The notes under the pieces were generated by a model that was given only the letters and a program-made list of their open reading frames with translations, searched no databases and was not told where the DNA came from. Shown piece by piece: positions 16,137 through 24,955 of a DNA stretch of 64,000 nt (positions are counted from its first letter, which is position 1; every line of letters begins with the position of its first letter). Location of the stretch: NCBI RefSeq assembly GCF_019175365.1, contig NZ_CP059572.1:7192001-7256000 (forward strand), written 5' to 3'. The position numbers and the translations under genes are program-made. Source of the stretch: Actinomadura graeca (GTDB lineage: Bacteria; Actinomycetota; Actinomycetes; Streptosporangiales; Streptosporangiaceae).

Positions 16137-17216
16137 ATGCGCAAGGGGATCCTCAGCCTCACCGCCCTGTCCGCGGCCGCGGCGCTCGCCCTGACCGCCT
16201 GCGGGGACGACTCCGGTGACTCTCAGGGCGCCTCCGGCCCGGTCAAGGGCAAGGTCGGCGTGATCCTGCCCGACACCACGTCCTCCACCCGCTACGAGAG
16301 CTTCGACCGGCCCTACCTGGAGCAGGCGTTCAAGGCCGCGGGCGTCCGTTACGACATCCAGAACGCCGAGGGCTCCACCCAGCGCTTCCAGACGATCGCC
16401 GACCAGATGATCACCAGTGGCGCGACGGTCCTGGTCGTGGACGGGCTGGACTCCAACTCGGCCGCCGCCGTCCAGCGCAAGGCGCAGTCCCAGGGCGTCA
16501 AGACCATCGACTACGACCGGCTGACGCTCGGGGGCGTCGCGGACTACTACGTCTCCTTCGACAACGTGAAGGTCGGCGAGGAACTCGGCAAGGGCCTGCG
16601 TGCGTGCCTGGGCGACAAGCCCGCGAACGTCGCCTACCTGAACGGCGCCCCCACCGACAACAACGCGACCCTGTTCGCGCAGGGTGCCCACAGCGTCCTG
16701 GACAAGGTCACCGGTTACCGGAAGGTCGCCGAGCAGGCCGTCCCCGACTGGAAGCCCGAGAAGGCCGCGACCATCTTCGAGCAGATGTGGACCGAGCAGA
16801 AGGGCCGGATCGACGGCGTCCTCGCGGCCAACGACAACCTCGGCAACGCGGCCGTGTCCATCATCAAGAAGAACGGCGAGGCAGGGAAGGTCGCCGTCAC
16901 CGGCCAGGACGCGACCCTCCAGGGCCTCCAGAACATCTTGGACGGCACGCAGTGCATGACCGTCTACAAGCCCGTCAAGCAGGAGGCCGAGGCCGCCGCC
17001 AAGCTCGCCGTCGCGCTGCTGAAGGGCGAGAAGGGGCAGACCAACGGCACCACCCGCGACCCGCAGGGCAAGCGGGACGTCCCCTCGGTGCTGCTGACCC
17101 CCATCGGCGTGAACAAGCAGAACGTCAAGCAGGTCGTGGGCGACGGCTTCGTCAAGGCGTCCGACCTCTGCAAGGGCGCCTACGCCGCCAAGTGCGCGGA
17201 CGCGGGCGTCCGGTGA
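16137..17216 (+). CDS. sugar ABC transporter substrate-binding lipoprotein (xylose/ribose type)
   Basis: A 359-aa periplasmic-binding-protein type lipoprotein. The signal peptide ends in a lipobox LTAC with Cys22. The mature part is a two-lobed type I sugar-binding protein: KVGVILPDTTSSTRYESFDR, DGLDSNSAAAVQRKA, IDYDRLTLGG and AANDNLGNAAVSI. The DYDRL segment and overall pattern are closest to D-xylose-binding XylF. It captures sugar outside the membrane for the ATPase and permease encoded next, in an operon of five genes ending with a ROK regulator. Confidence 0.88.
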   Translation: MRKGILSLTALSAAAALALTACGDDSGDSQGASGPVKGKVGVILPDTTSSTRYESFDRPYLEQAFKAAGVRYDIQNAEGSTQRFQTIADQMITSGATVLVVDGLDSNSAAAVQRKAQSQGVKTIDYDRLTLGGVADYYVSFDNVKVGEELGKGLRACLGDKPANVAYLNGAPTDNNATLFAQGAHSVLDKVTGYRKVAEQAVPDWKPEKAATIFEQMWTEQKGRIDGVLAANDNLGNAAVSIIKKNGEAGKVAVTGQDATLQGLQNILDGTQCMTVYKPVKQEAEAAAKLAVALLKGEKGQTNGTTRDPQGKRDVPSVLLTPIGVNKQNVKQVVGDGFVKASDLCKGAYAAKCADAGVR

Positions 17217-17324
17217 GCCCGTCCCACTGAACTCCGTGGCGGGCCCACCCCTGCGCGGGCGGCCGGCACCCCGGCCGCCCGACGGGCCCGTCGCGGGCAC
17301 CACGCCGACCCTGGAAGGAGACTC

Positions 17325-18110
17325 GTGGCAGAAAACGGCGACCCCGTCCTCCGCCTGACCGGCCTCAACAAGAGCTTCGGCGCCGTCCACGTGCTGCGCG
17401 ACGTGGACTTCACCGCGCGGCTCGGCGAGGTGATGGCCCTCGTCGGCGACAACGGCGCCGGCAAGTCCACCCTCATCAAGTGCATCGCCGGAATCCACCC
17501 GATCGACTCCGGGAGCGTCGAGTTCGAGGGCCGCCAGGTGCGGATCGGCGGCCCGCGCGACGCCGCCGCCCTCGGCATCGAGGTCGTCTACCAGGACCTC
17601 GCCCTCGCCGATAACCTCGACATCGTCCAGAACATGTTCCTCGGCCGCGAGCGGCGCAGGGGCATCGTCCTGGACGAGGCGTCCATGGAGGAGGCGGCCA
17701 GGAGCACCCTCGCCCGGCTGTCGGTCCGCACCGTCGCGTCGGTGCGGCAGCAGGTCGCGAGCCTGTCGGGGGGCCAGCGCCAGACCGTCGCCATCGCCAA
17801 GGCGGCCCTGTGGGAGTCGAAGGTCGTGATCCTGGACGAGCCGACCGCCGCGCTCGGCGTCGCGCAGACCCGGCAGGTCCTGGACCTCGTCCGCCGCCTC
17901 GCCGACACCGGGCACGCGGTCGTGCTCATCTCGCACAACATGAACGACGTGTTCGAGGTCGCCGACCGTGTCACCGCGCTGTACCTCGGACGCGTCGCGG
18001 CGGACGTCGCCCGCTCCGAGGTCACCCGCGGCCAGGTCGTGGAGCTCATCACCGCCGGCCGTTCCGGTGATCTCGGCCTCGCGCCGACGACCGCCGCCGA
18101 GAGCATCTGA
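17325..18110 (+). CDS. sugar ABC transporter ATP-binding protein (single domain)
   Basis: A 261-aa ATPase with Walker A GDNGAGKST (41-49), signature LSGGQ, Walker B VVILDEPTAALG and the H-loop LISHNM. Canonical XylG/RbsA has two fused ATPase domains (about 500 aa); this one has a single domain, as in FrcA-like actinobacterial systems. GTG 17325 follows AAGGAG by four bases. A close paralogue is encoded at 19556-20314, so the working transporter may use a homodimer or a heterodimer of the two. Confidence 0.9.
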   Translation: MAENGDPVLRLTGLNKSFGAVHVLRDVDFTARLGEVMALVGDNGAGKSTLIKCIAGIHPIDSGSVEFEGRQVRIGGPRDAAALGIEVVYQDLALADNLDIVQNMFLGRERRRGIVLDEASMEEAARSTLARLSVRTVASVRQQVASLSGGQRQTVAIAKAALWESKVVILDEPTAALGVAQTRQVLDLVRRLADTGHAVVLISHNMNDVFEVADRVTALYLGRVAADVARSEVTRGQVVELITAGRSGDLGLAPTTAAESI

Positions 18111-18123
18111 AAGGGGACGCGAG

Positions 18124-19407
18124 GTGTCCACCGACATCCCCGGGGGCAAGGAGGCGGCGCTCACGCGTCCGCCCGCGGACTTCGCCGCCGACCGCCGCGA
18201 GCACGACCTGCGCTCGGCCCTGCTGGACTACCGGAACCGGATCCGCGCCGGGGAGATCGGCGCGCTGCCCGCGGTCCTCGGCCTGATCTCGCTGGTCGCG
18301 CTGTTCACCGCGCTGAAGCCCGACACCTTCCTCAGCAAGGGCAACATCGCGAACCTCTCGACGCAGGCACTGCCCATCACCATCCTCGCGATGGGCCTGG
18401 TGTTCGTGCTGCTGCTCGGCGAGATCGACCTGTCCGCCGGCGTCGCCAGCGGCGTCTGCGCGGCGGTGATGGCCAAGCTCATCGCCGGCTCGGGACAGCC
18501 CTGGTACGTCGCGGTGATCTCGGCGGTGGCGATCGGCATCGTCATCGGCACGCTCATCGGCTGGCTGGTCGCCGTGGTGCGGATCCCGTCGTTCGTCGTC
18601 ACGCTCGCGCTGTTCCTCGGGCTCCAGGGCGTCACGCTGCGGATGATCGGCGACGGCGGGACGGTGCCCGTCCGCGACGACGTCATCGTCGCCCTCGCCA
18701 ACAAGAACATGCCGATCTGGCTCGGCTGGGCGCTCGCCGCAGCGTGCGTCACCGGATACACCGGGACGCAGCTGCTGCGCTGGCGGCGCCAGCGCGTCCG
18801 CGGGCTCCACTCCCGTCCCCTGGAGCTGGTGCTCGCCCAGTCCGGCCTCGTCGCGCTGGCGCTGCTGGCCGGCACCTACCTGCTCAGCCTGGACCGGGCG
18901 CCCAGCCCGCTGGTCACGCTCGGCGGCGTCCCGTGGGGCGTGCCGCTGGTCGGCGCCCTGCTCATCGTCTGCACGTTCGTGCTCGGCCGCACGCCCTACG
19001 GGCGGCACATCTACGCGGTCGGCGGGAACGCCGAGGCCGCGCGCCGCGCCGGCATCAACGTCACCCGGATCCGGATCTCCGTCTTCATGATCGCGTCCGG
19101 GATGGCCGCGATCAGCGGCATCGTCGCCGCGTCCCGGCTCAACTCCGTCACCACCGACGCGGGCGGCGGCAACACGCTGCTGTACGCGGTCGGCGCGGCC
19201 GTCATCGGCGGGACGAGCCTGTTCGGCGGGCGCGGCAAGGCCCGCGACGCGGTGTTCGGCGGCCTCGTCATCGCGATCATCGAGAACGGGCTCGGCCTGC
19301 TCGGCACCAAGGCGTACCTGCAGTTCCTCATCACCGGGGCCGTGCTGCTGCTCGCCGCGAGCATCGACGCGCTGGCCAGGCGCCGGCGGACGGCCACGGG
19401 CAGGTGA
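18124..19407 (+). CDS. sugar ABC transporter permease (XylH/RbsC family)
   Basis: A 427-aa permease of the BPD_transp_2 family with around ten hydrophobic helices. LLLGEIDLSAGVASGVCAAV and the cytoplasmic ALRRxG-like loop GRHIYAVGGNAEAARRAGIN are the family signatures; the latter docks the ATPase. GTG 18124 lies 13 bases after the ATPase stop, so the genes are co-transcribed. The extra length in the middle is typical of the xylose-type permeases. Confidence 0.9.
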   Translation: MSTDIPGGKEAALTRPPADFAADRREHDLRSALLDYRNRIRAGEIGALPAVLGLISLVALFTALKPDTFLSKGNIANLSTQALPITILAMGLVFVLLLGEIDLSAGVASGVCAAVMAKLIAGSGQPWYVAVISAVAIGIVIGTLIGWLVAVVRIPSFVVTLALFLGLQGVTLRMIGDGGTVPVRDDVIVALANKNMPIWLGWALAAACVTGYTGTQLLRWRRQRVRGLHSRPLELVLAQSGLVALALLAGTYLLSLDRAPSPLVTLGGVPWGVPLVGALLIVCTFVLGRTPYGRHIYAVGGNAEAARRAGINVTRIRISVFMIASGMAAISGIVAASRLNSVTTDAGGGNTLLYAVGAAVIGGTSLFGGRGKARDAVFGGLVIAIIENGLGLLGTKAYLQFLITGAVLLLAASIDALARRRRTATGR

Positions 19408-19555
19408 GGCCGTGACCGCGGACCGGGACGGACACCGGCACCCCGGCGGCGGGTGGATCGCCGCCGGCTTGGGACCGCGGGGCGCGGCTGATACGCTCAC
19501 CACCCACGACCGTTCGGCGCGGGACGGCGGTGTGGCACGGTGGGAGCCTCTCGGC

Positions 19556-20314
19556 ATGTCAGTGACGCCCGTCCTCGACCTGCGTGGCATCGACAAGAGC
19601 TTCGGTTCCGTCAAGGTCCTGCACGACGTCGCGTTCACCGCCTATCCGGGCGAGGTCACCGCGCTGGTCGGTGACAACGGCGCCGGCAAGACGACGCTCG
19701 TCAAGTGCATCGGCGGCATCCACCCTCCCGACTCGGGCGAGTACCGCTTCGCGGGCGCGCCCGTCCGCGTCGGCAGCCCCCGCGACGCCGCCGCCCTCGG
19801 CATCGAGGTCGTCCACCAGGACCTCGCCCTCTGCGAGAACCTCGACATCGTCGAGAACCTCTTCCTCGGCCGGGAGCGCCGCCGCGGCGTCGCCCTGGAC
19901 GAGGACGCCATGGAGGAGATGGCGCGCACGGCGCTGTCCGGCCTGTCGGTCCGCACGGTGGGATCGGTCCGGCAGCGCATCTCGACGCTGTCGGGAGGGC
20001 AGCGCCAGACCGTCGCCATCGCCCGCGCCGTCCTGTGGGACAGCCGGGTCGTGGTCCTGGACGAGCCCGCCGCCGCGCTCGGCATCGCGCAGACCCAGCA
20101 GGTCCTGGAGATCGTCCGGCGGCTCGCCGACCGGGGGCTCGCCGTCGTGCTCATCTCGCACAACATGAACGACGTCTTCGCGGTCTCGGACCGGATCGCC
20201 GCGCTGTACCTCGGCCGGACGGTCGCGCAGGTCCGCACCGCCGACGTCACCCACCGGCAGGTCGTCGAACTGATCACCTCCGGCGTCAGCGGCGATCTGG
20301 GGCGGCGCCGATGA
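19556..20314 (+). CDS. second sugar ABC transporter ATP-binding protein
   Basis: A 252-aa ATPase clearly paralogous to the one at 17325: the same order with GDNGAGKTT, LSGGQRQTVAIARA, VVVLDEPAAALG and LISHNMNDVF. All catalytic motifs look intact, so this is not a degenerate copy. ATG 19556 is chosen, with GGGAG upstream; GTG 19412 would add an unlikely 48 residues. Its stop overlaps the ROK start (ATGA). It has no permease of its own, which suggests it shares the permease encoded before it. Confidence 0.87.
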   Translation: MSVTPVLDLRGIDKSFGSVKVLHDVAFTAYPGEVTALVGDNGAGKTTLVKCIGGIHPPDSGEYRFAGAPVRVGSPRDAAALGIEVVHQDLALCENLDIVENLFLGRERRRGVALDEDAMEEMARTALSGLSVRTVGSVRQRISTLSGGQRQTVAIARAVLWDSRVVVLDEPAAALGIAQTQQVLEIVRRLADRGLAVVLISHNMNDVFAVSDRIAALYLGRTVAQVRTADVTHRQVVELITSGVSGDLGRRR

Positions 20315-21540
20315 TGAGGGCGGGCCCGTCCCAGGAGGAGATCAGGCGGCACAACCTCGGCACGCTGCTGCGGTTCGTCCACCTGCGCGGCCCCGCCTCC
20401 CGCGCGACGCTCGCCGAGTCCCTCGGCCTCAACCGCAGCACGATCATGGCGCTGACGTCCGACCTCACCGCCGCCGGGCTCGTCCGCGAGGAGCTGCCCC
20501 GCACGCCGGGGCGGCGCGCCGGACGGCCGTCCCTCGTCGTGCGGCCGGAGTCGACCCGCGTGTACGTGCTGGCGTTCGAGGTCGGCGTCGACCGCCTCGT
20601 GATCGCGCGGGTCGGTCTCGGCGGCGCCGTGCTGGAGCGCCGCGAGGCGTCCCGCGCCCGCGGCTCCGACCCCGCCGACCTCGTCGGCACGCTCGCCGCG
20701 GGCGCCCGGTCGCTCGTGCGCAGGGCCGAGCGGGACGCGGTGTGCGTGGGCGCGGCGCTGGGCTTCCCCGGCACCGTCCGCCGCGAGGACCACGCCGTCA
20801 TGTTCGGCCCCAACCTCGACATCGGCGACCTCCCGCTCGCCGACGCGCTGTCCCGCCGCCTCGGCCTCGGCCTGCCCGTCCTGGTCGGCAACGACGCCAA
20901 CCTCGGCGCCATCGCCGAGCACGAGCGCGGCGCGGGCGTCGGCTGCGACGACCTCATCTACCTGCACGGCGACGTCGGCGTCGGCGGCGGCATCATCGTC
21001 GGTGGCCGCCTCCTCGGCGGGCACGAGGGCTACGGCGGCGAGGTCGGGCACATGGTCGTCAACCCCGGCGGCCGCCCCTGCGCCTGCGGCTCCCGCGGCT
21101 GCCTGGAGGCCGAGGTGGGGGAGCGGACCCTGCTCGCCCACGCCGAGCGCGAGGAGGCCCGCGGCGAGACCGGCCGCGACGCCGTCCGCGCCGTCGTGGA
21201 CGCCGCCGACCGCGGCGACATCGTCGCCCGCGAGGCCCTCCACCGCGTCGGCACCTGGCTCGGCTTCGGCGTCGCCAACCTCGTCAACGTCTTCAACCCG
21301 GGCCTCGTCGTCTTCGGCGGGACGCTCCGCGACATCTACCTCGGCGCCGCCGCGCAGGTCCGCAGCGTCCTCGCGACCGGCGCCCTCGCCGCGCCCCGCC
21401 AGAACGTCCGCCTCCGCACCGCCGCCCTCGGCGACGACACCACCCTCGCCGGCGCCGCGGAGTTCGCCTTCGCCGAGGTCCTCGCCGATCCGATCCAGGT
21501 CCTGGCCCGTCTCAGGGCCCCGGAGGACTCCACCGTCTAG
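20311..21540 (+). CDS. ROK family transcriptional regulator
   Basis: A 409-aa ROK-type repressor. A winged helix occupies about residues 12-70 (ATLAESLGLNRSTIMALTSD), followed by an actin-like sugar-kinase fold with LVGNDANLGA, the GVGGGIIVGG loop and the zinc-binding CACGSRGC motif at about residues 256-263. Start codon ATG 20311 overlaps the ATPase stop. Such proteins (XylR, NagC type) sense a sugar and repress its uptake operon, so it probably controls this operon, perhaps through the GTTACT repeats near 16003. Confidence 0.9.
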   Translation: MMRAGPSQEEIRRHNLGTLLRFVHLRGPASRATLAESLGLNRSTIMALTSDLTAAGLVREELPRTPGRRAGRPSLVVRPESTRVYVLAFEVGVDRLVIARVGLGGAVLERREASRARGSDPADLVGTLAAGARSLVRRAERDAVCVGAALGFPGTVRREDHAVMFGPNLDIGDLPLADALSRRLGLGLPVLVGNDANLGAIAEHERGAGVGCDDLIYLHGDVGVGGGIIVGGRLLGGHEGYGGEVGHMVVNPGGRPCACGSRGCLEAEVGERTLLAHAEREEARGETGRDAVRAVVDAADRGDIVAREALHRVGTWLGFGVANLVNVFNPGLVVFGGTLRDIYLGAAAQVRSVLATGALAAPRQNVRLRTAALGDDTTLAGAAEFAFAEVLADPIQVLARLRAPEDSTV

Positions 21541-21666
21541 CGTCCCGCCCGCGATCCCGCGGCCGGGCCCCGCGTCCCTTCACAGACGCGGGACGATCAG
21601 GTCTCCAGGGACTCTTCGGTATTACGAACAGGCGATATTCCGGCACCGCCGCGCCGCGAGCCCCGG

Positions 21667-22242
21667 CTAAACGAAGCTTCCGTAGGAGCCTTTGTAGAAC
21701 ACGAGCGGATCGCCCTCGTGCTGCTCGGCCAGGTCGTGGACGCGGGCGACGACGATGGCGTGGTCACCGGCCGTGTGCTCCTGCTCGAATCCGCATTCGA
21801 TCCAGGCCAGGGCGCCTTCGATGATGGGGGCGCCGCCCGGCGACCCCGTCCAGCCGATCCCGGCGAACTTGTCGCCGCCGCTGAGCGCCAGGCGCTTGCA
21901 GATCTCCAGCTGCGGCTCGCCCAGGATGTTGACGCACAACCGCTCGGCCGCGCGCAGCCGCGGCCACGTCGTGCTCGTGTGGGCCACGCAGAACGCCACG
22001 AGAGGGGGGTCGAGGGAGACGGAGGTGAAGGAGTTGGCGGCCAGGCCCGCCGGGCGGCCGGTGCCGGGCTCGACGGCGGTGATCGCGACCACGCCGGTCG
22101 CGAACCTGCCGAGGACCGAGCGGAAACGGGCGCCGTCGACGCCGGATGCCGGTGAACCCGCCGCGCCCGGGGCCGATCCCTGCATGAGGAGATCCGTTTC
22201 CTGGCCGGGGGGTCGTGTGGCGGAGGCGGCTCCGTGACCCAT
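21667..22242 (-). CDS. flavin reductase family protein (NADH:FMN type)
   Basis: A 191-aa protein with the flavin reductase-like split-barrel domain: FRSVLGRFATGVVAITAVEP, LAANSFTSVSLDPPLVAFCV, and a C-terminal DHAIVVARVHDL. Such proteins supply reduced FMN/FAD to a partner monooxygenase. ATG 22242 has AAGGGA nine bases upstream; an internal ATG at 22185 would remove an unconserved 19-residue leader. No monooxygenase partner is adjacent; the nearest oxygenase genes are 38 kb away. Confidence 0.88.
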   Translation of the reverse strand: MGHGAASATRPPGQETDLLMQGSAPGAAGSPASGVDGARFRSVLGRFATGVVAITAVEPGTGRPAGLAANSFTSVSLDPPLVAFCVAHTSTTWPRLRAAERLCVNILGEPQLEICKRLALSGGDKFAGIGWTGSPGGAPIIEGALAWIECGFEQEHTAGDHAIVVARVHDLAEQHEGDPLVFYKGSYGSFV

Positions 22243-22421
22243 GTGACCCCGTCCCTTCTCTGGCCGGACGCCTGCGTGACCCGCCGGGCACGGGCGTGCA
22301 CGGCGCACATCCACTAAAGCCCGTGTTCCGCCGCGATGATTCCGATCGAGGGCGATCTCGGTCAAAGGTCCCGGTGGGAGTCGGTCCCGGGGCGGAAGCG
22401 GGACGGCCGGATCACCTCGGT

Positions 22422-23690
22422 TCAGCGCACCGGCCTTGCGGGCAGTCCTCCCGGCTGGCCGGGAGCGCGGACGGCGGTCAGCGCCGGGGACGCGGCGTGG
22501 ACCGCGCTGTAGGGGTTGAGGAGCGCCGTCGAGGTCAGGCCGTCCAGGACGAGGCGGCCCGTGCGGGCGAGGTGGCGGCGGGAGCGGGCGGACAGCCGCG
22601 GGCCCTCCTGGAGGGCGAGCCAGGCGATCCAGCCGACTCCGACGACGGCCCAGTACGAGACGAGCCGGTACAGTCCCACGGCGGCGGCCGCGGGGGACAG
22701 GGTCGCGCCGAATGCGACCAGGGAGGCGGCCATGCTGCTCTCGATCGCGCCGAGCCCGCCGGGCAGCAGCGGCAGGACGCTGCCCGCCGCCTGCGCCGCG
22801 AAGTAGGCGAGGGTGACGCCGTGCGGGCCCACGTCGATGCCGACCGCCCGTGCCGCGGCGAGCAGCGCCAGGATGTCGAACAGCCAGTTCAGGGTGGCCA
22901 GGACCACCAGTGCGGCCCAGTCGCGGGCCGTCGGGCGCAGCACGTCCCGGATCCCGGCGACGCGCTCGGCGTGCGGCGCGATCCGGGGATGGGCGAGCGC
23001 GATCCGGTACAGGCGCCGCAGCGGTGCCGTGACCACCGCGCGCAGCGGCCGCCACCGCAGCGCGGGCACCAGCAGCAGGACGAACGCCGCCGGGACCGCC
23101 AGCGTTGTCATCGCCAGCTCGCGGGCGTGCGGATCGGCCATCAGGGCGGCCAGCCCGATCACCGTGTAGGCGGTCGTGGTGATCACGCCGCCGGCCAGGA
23201 TCACGGCGGTCGCCAGCTGCGCGGATGCGCCCTTCCGGCGGAACTGCCGGAAGGTGTAGACGACGCTCACCGCGGGGCCCGCGGGCAGCGTGGTGGACAG
23301 GGCGTTGCCCGCGTAGGTGATCGCGAACGCGCGGCGGAGGGAGATCCGCAGGCCGCCGATGCGCAGCAGGCGCCGCTGGAGCCGGGCGAAGGCGGCCATC
23401 GACCCGGCCTCGGCGAGGACGACCACGACGAGCCAGCCGGGATCGGCGCCGGTGGCGGCCGACCACATCACCCCGAGGTCGGGAAGCTGATCATGAACGA
23501 ACGGGAGGGCGGCGAAGGCGGCCAGCAGCACCGCCCACTGGAGCAGCAGACCCGCCCGGCGCCTCGGCCACGAGCGCCGCGGAGTGTGCTCGGCGGTGGC
23601 TCCGGGGGGTGTCTCCGCAGGTGGGCCGGGGCCCGGATCGGGGCCCGCTTGGGCGAAGGGCAGGTCAGGTACCGCGACTGCCTTGTACAT
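22422..23690 (-). CDS. lysylphosphatidylglycerol synthase TM-region family membrane protein
   Basis: A 422-aa membrane protein of the UPF0104/LPG_synthase_TM family, the flippase-like half of MprF. About eight hydrophobic segments, an Arg-rich loop, SLRRAFAITYAGNALSTTLP and the LPLLPGGLGAIESSM motif (PGGxGxxE) are visible. ATG 23690 follows GAGGTG; an upstream TTG at 23708 is possible. Unlike MprF it has no catalytic domain; the DUF2156 protein at 5090 has one. Whether the two act together is untested. Confidence 0.87.
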   Translation of the reverse strand: MYKAVAVPDLPFAQAGPDPGPGPPAETPPGATAEHTPRRSWPRRRAGLLLQWAVLLAAFAALPFVHDQLPDLGVMWSAATGADPGWLVVVVLAEAGSMAAFARLQRRLLRIGGLRISLRRAFAITYAGNALSTTLPAGPAVSVVYTFRQFRRKGASAQLATAVILAGGVITTTAYTVIGLAALMADPHARELAMTTLAVPAAFVLLLVPALRWRPLRAVVTAPLRRLYRIALAHPRIAPHAERVAGIRDVLRPTARDWAALVVLATLNWLFDILALLAAARAVGIDVGPHGVTLAYFAAQAAGSVLPLLPGGLGAIESSMAASLVAFGATLSPAAAAVGLYRLVSYWAVVGVGWIAWLALQEGPRLSARSRRHLARTGRLVLDGLTSTALLNPYSAVHAASPALTAVRAPGQPGGLPARPVR

Positions 23691-23824
23691 GCCTCGGTCA
23701 CCTCGCAAGTCCGCCCGCTCTGCGCAACCTACGGCGTGCCTACGACATTCCCCGTGACCGCGTCACGGAACCGCAAAGTGACTCTTGCCACTTCCGGGGC
23801 GGGCGCGGACCGCCCGCCGTGCCC

Positions 23825-24100
23825 CTACGGCCTGCGGGTGGGATTCACCGCGTCGGACTCGGCGGGCGGACCGGGTTCCGGCCAGGTCTCCCGCCCGTCC
23901 TCGTCGGTCGTCTGGCTCTCGTAGTCGGTGATGCCGATGCCGCCGTCCCTGTCCTCCTCCGGCTCACGGATGACGTGGTCCTCCGGCGGGTCCTGGACGT
24001 ACTGCTCGGTCAGGGCGATCTCCTCCGCCTGCTCGTCGTCGCCCATGTCGTCCATGTCCTCACGGAAGTCACGGTCCTCGCCGGGCTTGCGCTCGGTCAT
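23825..24100 (-). CDS. small acidic hypothetical protein
   Basis: A 91-aa, highly acidic, probably disordered protein (MTERKPGEDRDFREDMDDMG) with no hydrophobic core. GGAGGG lies four bases before ATG 24100, supporting a real start. Short acidic proteins of this kind are common in actinomycetes and have no assigned function. Confidence 0.6.
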   Translation of the reverse strand: MTERKPGEDRDFREDMDDMGDDEQAEEIALTEQYVQDPPEDHVIREPEEDRDGGIGITDYESQTTDEDGRETWPEPGPPAESDAVNPTRRP

Positions 24101-24240
24101 CGGCCCTCCAGATCGGCTCGGCTGCGCTGATCGCACCGGTATCCCCGTTGCGGGCCGCCCTATGCGCCGGGGGCGAGGGGACACCGATCCATCCGTCTGG
24201 ACCGTCCCAAGTCCGGCATCTCGGTGGTTACCATCCCCGC

Positions 24241-24942
24241 ATGGGCGTACAGGCAGTGATCTTCGACTGGGGCGGCACGCTGACCCCCTGGCACGACATC
24301 GAGCTGGACGACATGTGGCGCGCGATCTGCACGGGTCACCTGCCCGCGGAGACCGTCGAGAAGGCCGCCGCCGCGCTCGCCGGCGCGGAGCTGGAGCTGT
24401 GGCGCCGGGGCACCGAGGAGCACCGCAGCGCCACGATGGACGAGCTGTTCGAGATCGCGGGCGTCGAGCCCACCGAGGCCCTCCTGGACACCCACTTCGA
24501 GGCGTGGACGCCGCACACCCACACCCACCCCGCCGTCCCCGGCCTGTTCCGCACGCTCCGGGGCCGCGGCATCAAGATCGGTGTCCTGTCGAACACGATG
24601 TGCACCCGCGCCTGGCACGAGCGCGTCTTCGCCCGTGACGATGTCCTCGACCTGCTCGACGGCGCCGTCTACTCCAGCGAGATCCCCTGGACCAAGCCCC
24701 ATGCCGAGGCGTTCCGCACCGCCATGGACGCGGTCGGCGCCACCGACCCCGCGTCCTGCGTGTTCGTGGGCGACCGCCCCTACGACGACATCCACGGCGC
24801 CAAGGCGGCGGGCCTGCGCGCGGTCCAGATCTGGCACCAGACCACCCTCGCTTTCTCCAGGCCGGGCCTCACGCCCCCCGACGCCGTCATCCACGACCTG
24901 GGGGAGCTCCTCCCGCACATCGAGCGGTGGGCGGCCGCGTGA
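24241..24942 (+). CDS. HAD family hydrolase
   Basis: A 233-aa HAD subfamily IA hydrolase. Motif I is DWGGTLT (nucleophile D9), motif II GVLSNT, motif III the Lys in KPHAEAF, motif IV GDRPYDDIHGAKAAG. The residue two after the nucleophile is Gly, not the usual acid-base Asp, as in several HAD-IA proteins; this weakens a simple phosphatase call. The cap domain (about residues 17-90) is helical. Substrate unknown. It is monocistronic and convergent with the methyltransferase gene. Confidence 0.85.
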   Translation: MGVQAVIFDWGGTLTPWHDIELDDMWRAICTGHLPAETVEKAAAALAGAELELWRRGTEEHRSATMDELFEIAGVEPTEALLDTHFEAWTPHTHTHPAVPGLFRTLRGRGIKIGVLSNTMCTRAWHERVFARDDVLDLLDGAVYSSEIPWTKPHAEAFRTAMDAVGATDPASCVFVGDRPYDDIHGAKAAGLRAVQIWHQTTLAFSRPGLTPPDAVIHDLGELLPHIERWAAA

Positions 24943-24955
24943 AGGACCCGTCGCT

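Noticed and set aside
16137..21540. Calling the sugar transporter firmly xylose-specific (xylFGH)
   Set aside because: Binding protein and permease resemble xylose types, but no xylose isomerase or kinase is nearby and the ATPase layout differs, so the sugar is left open.
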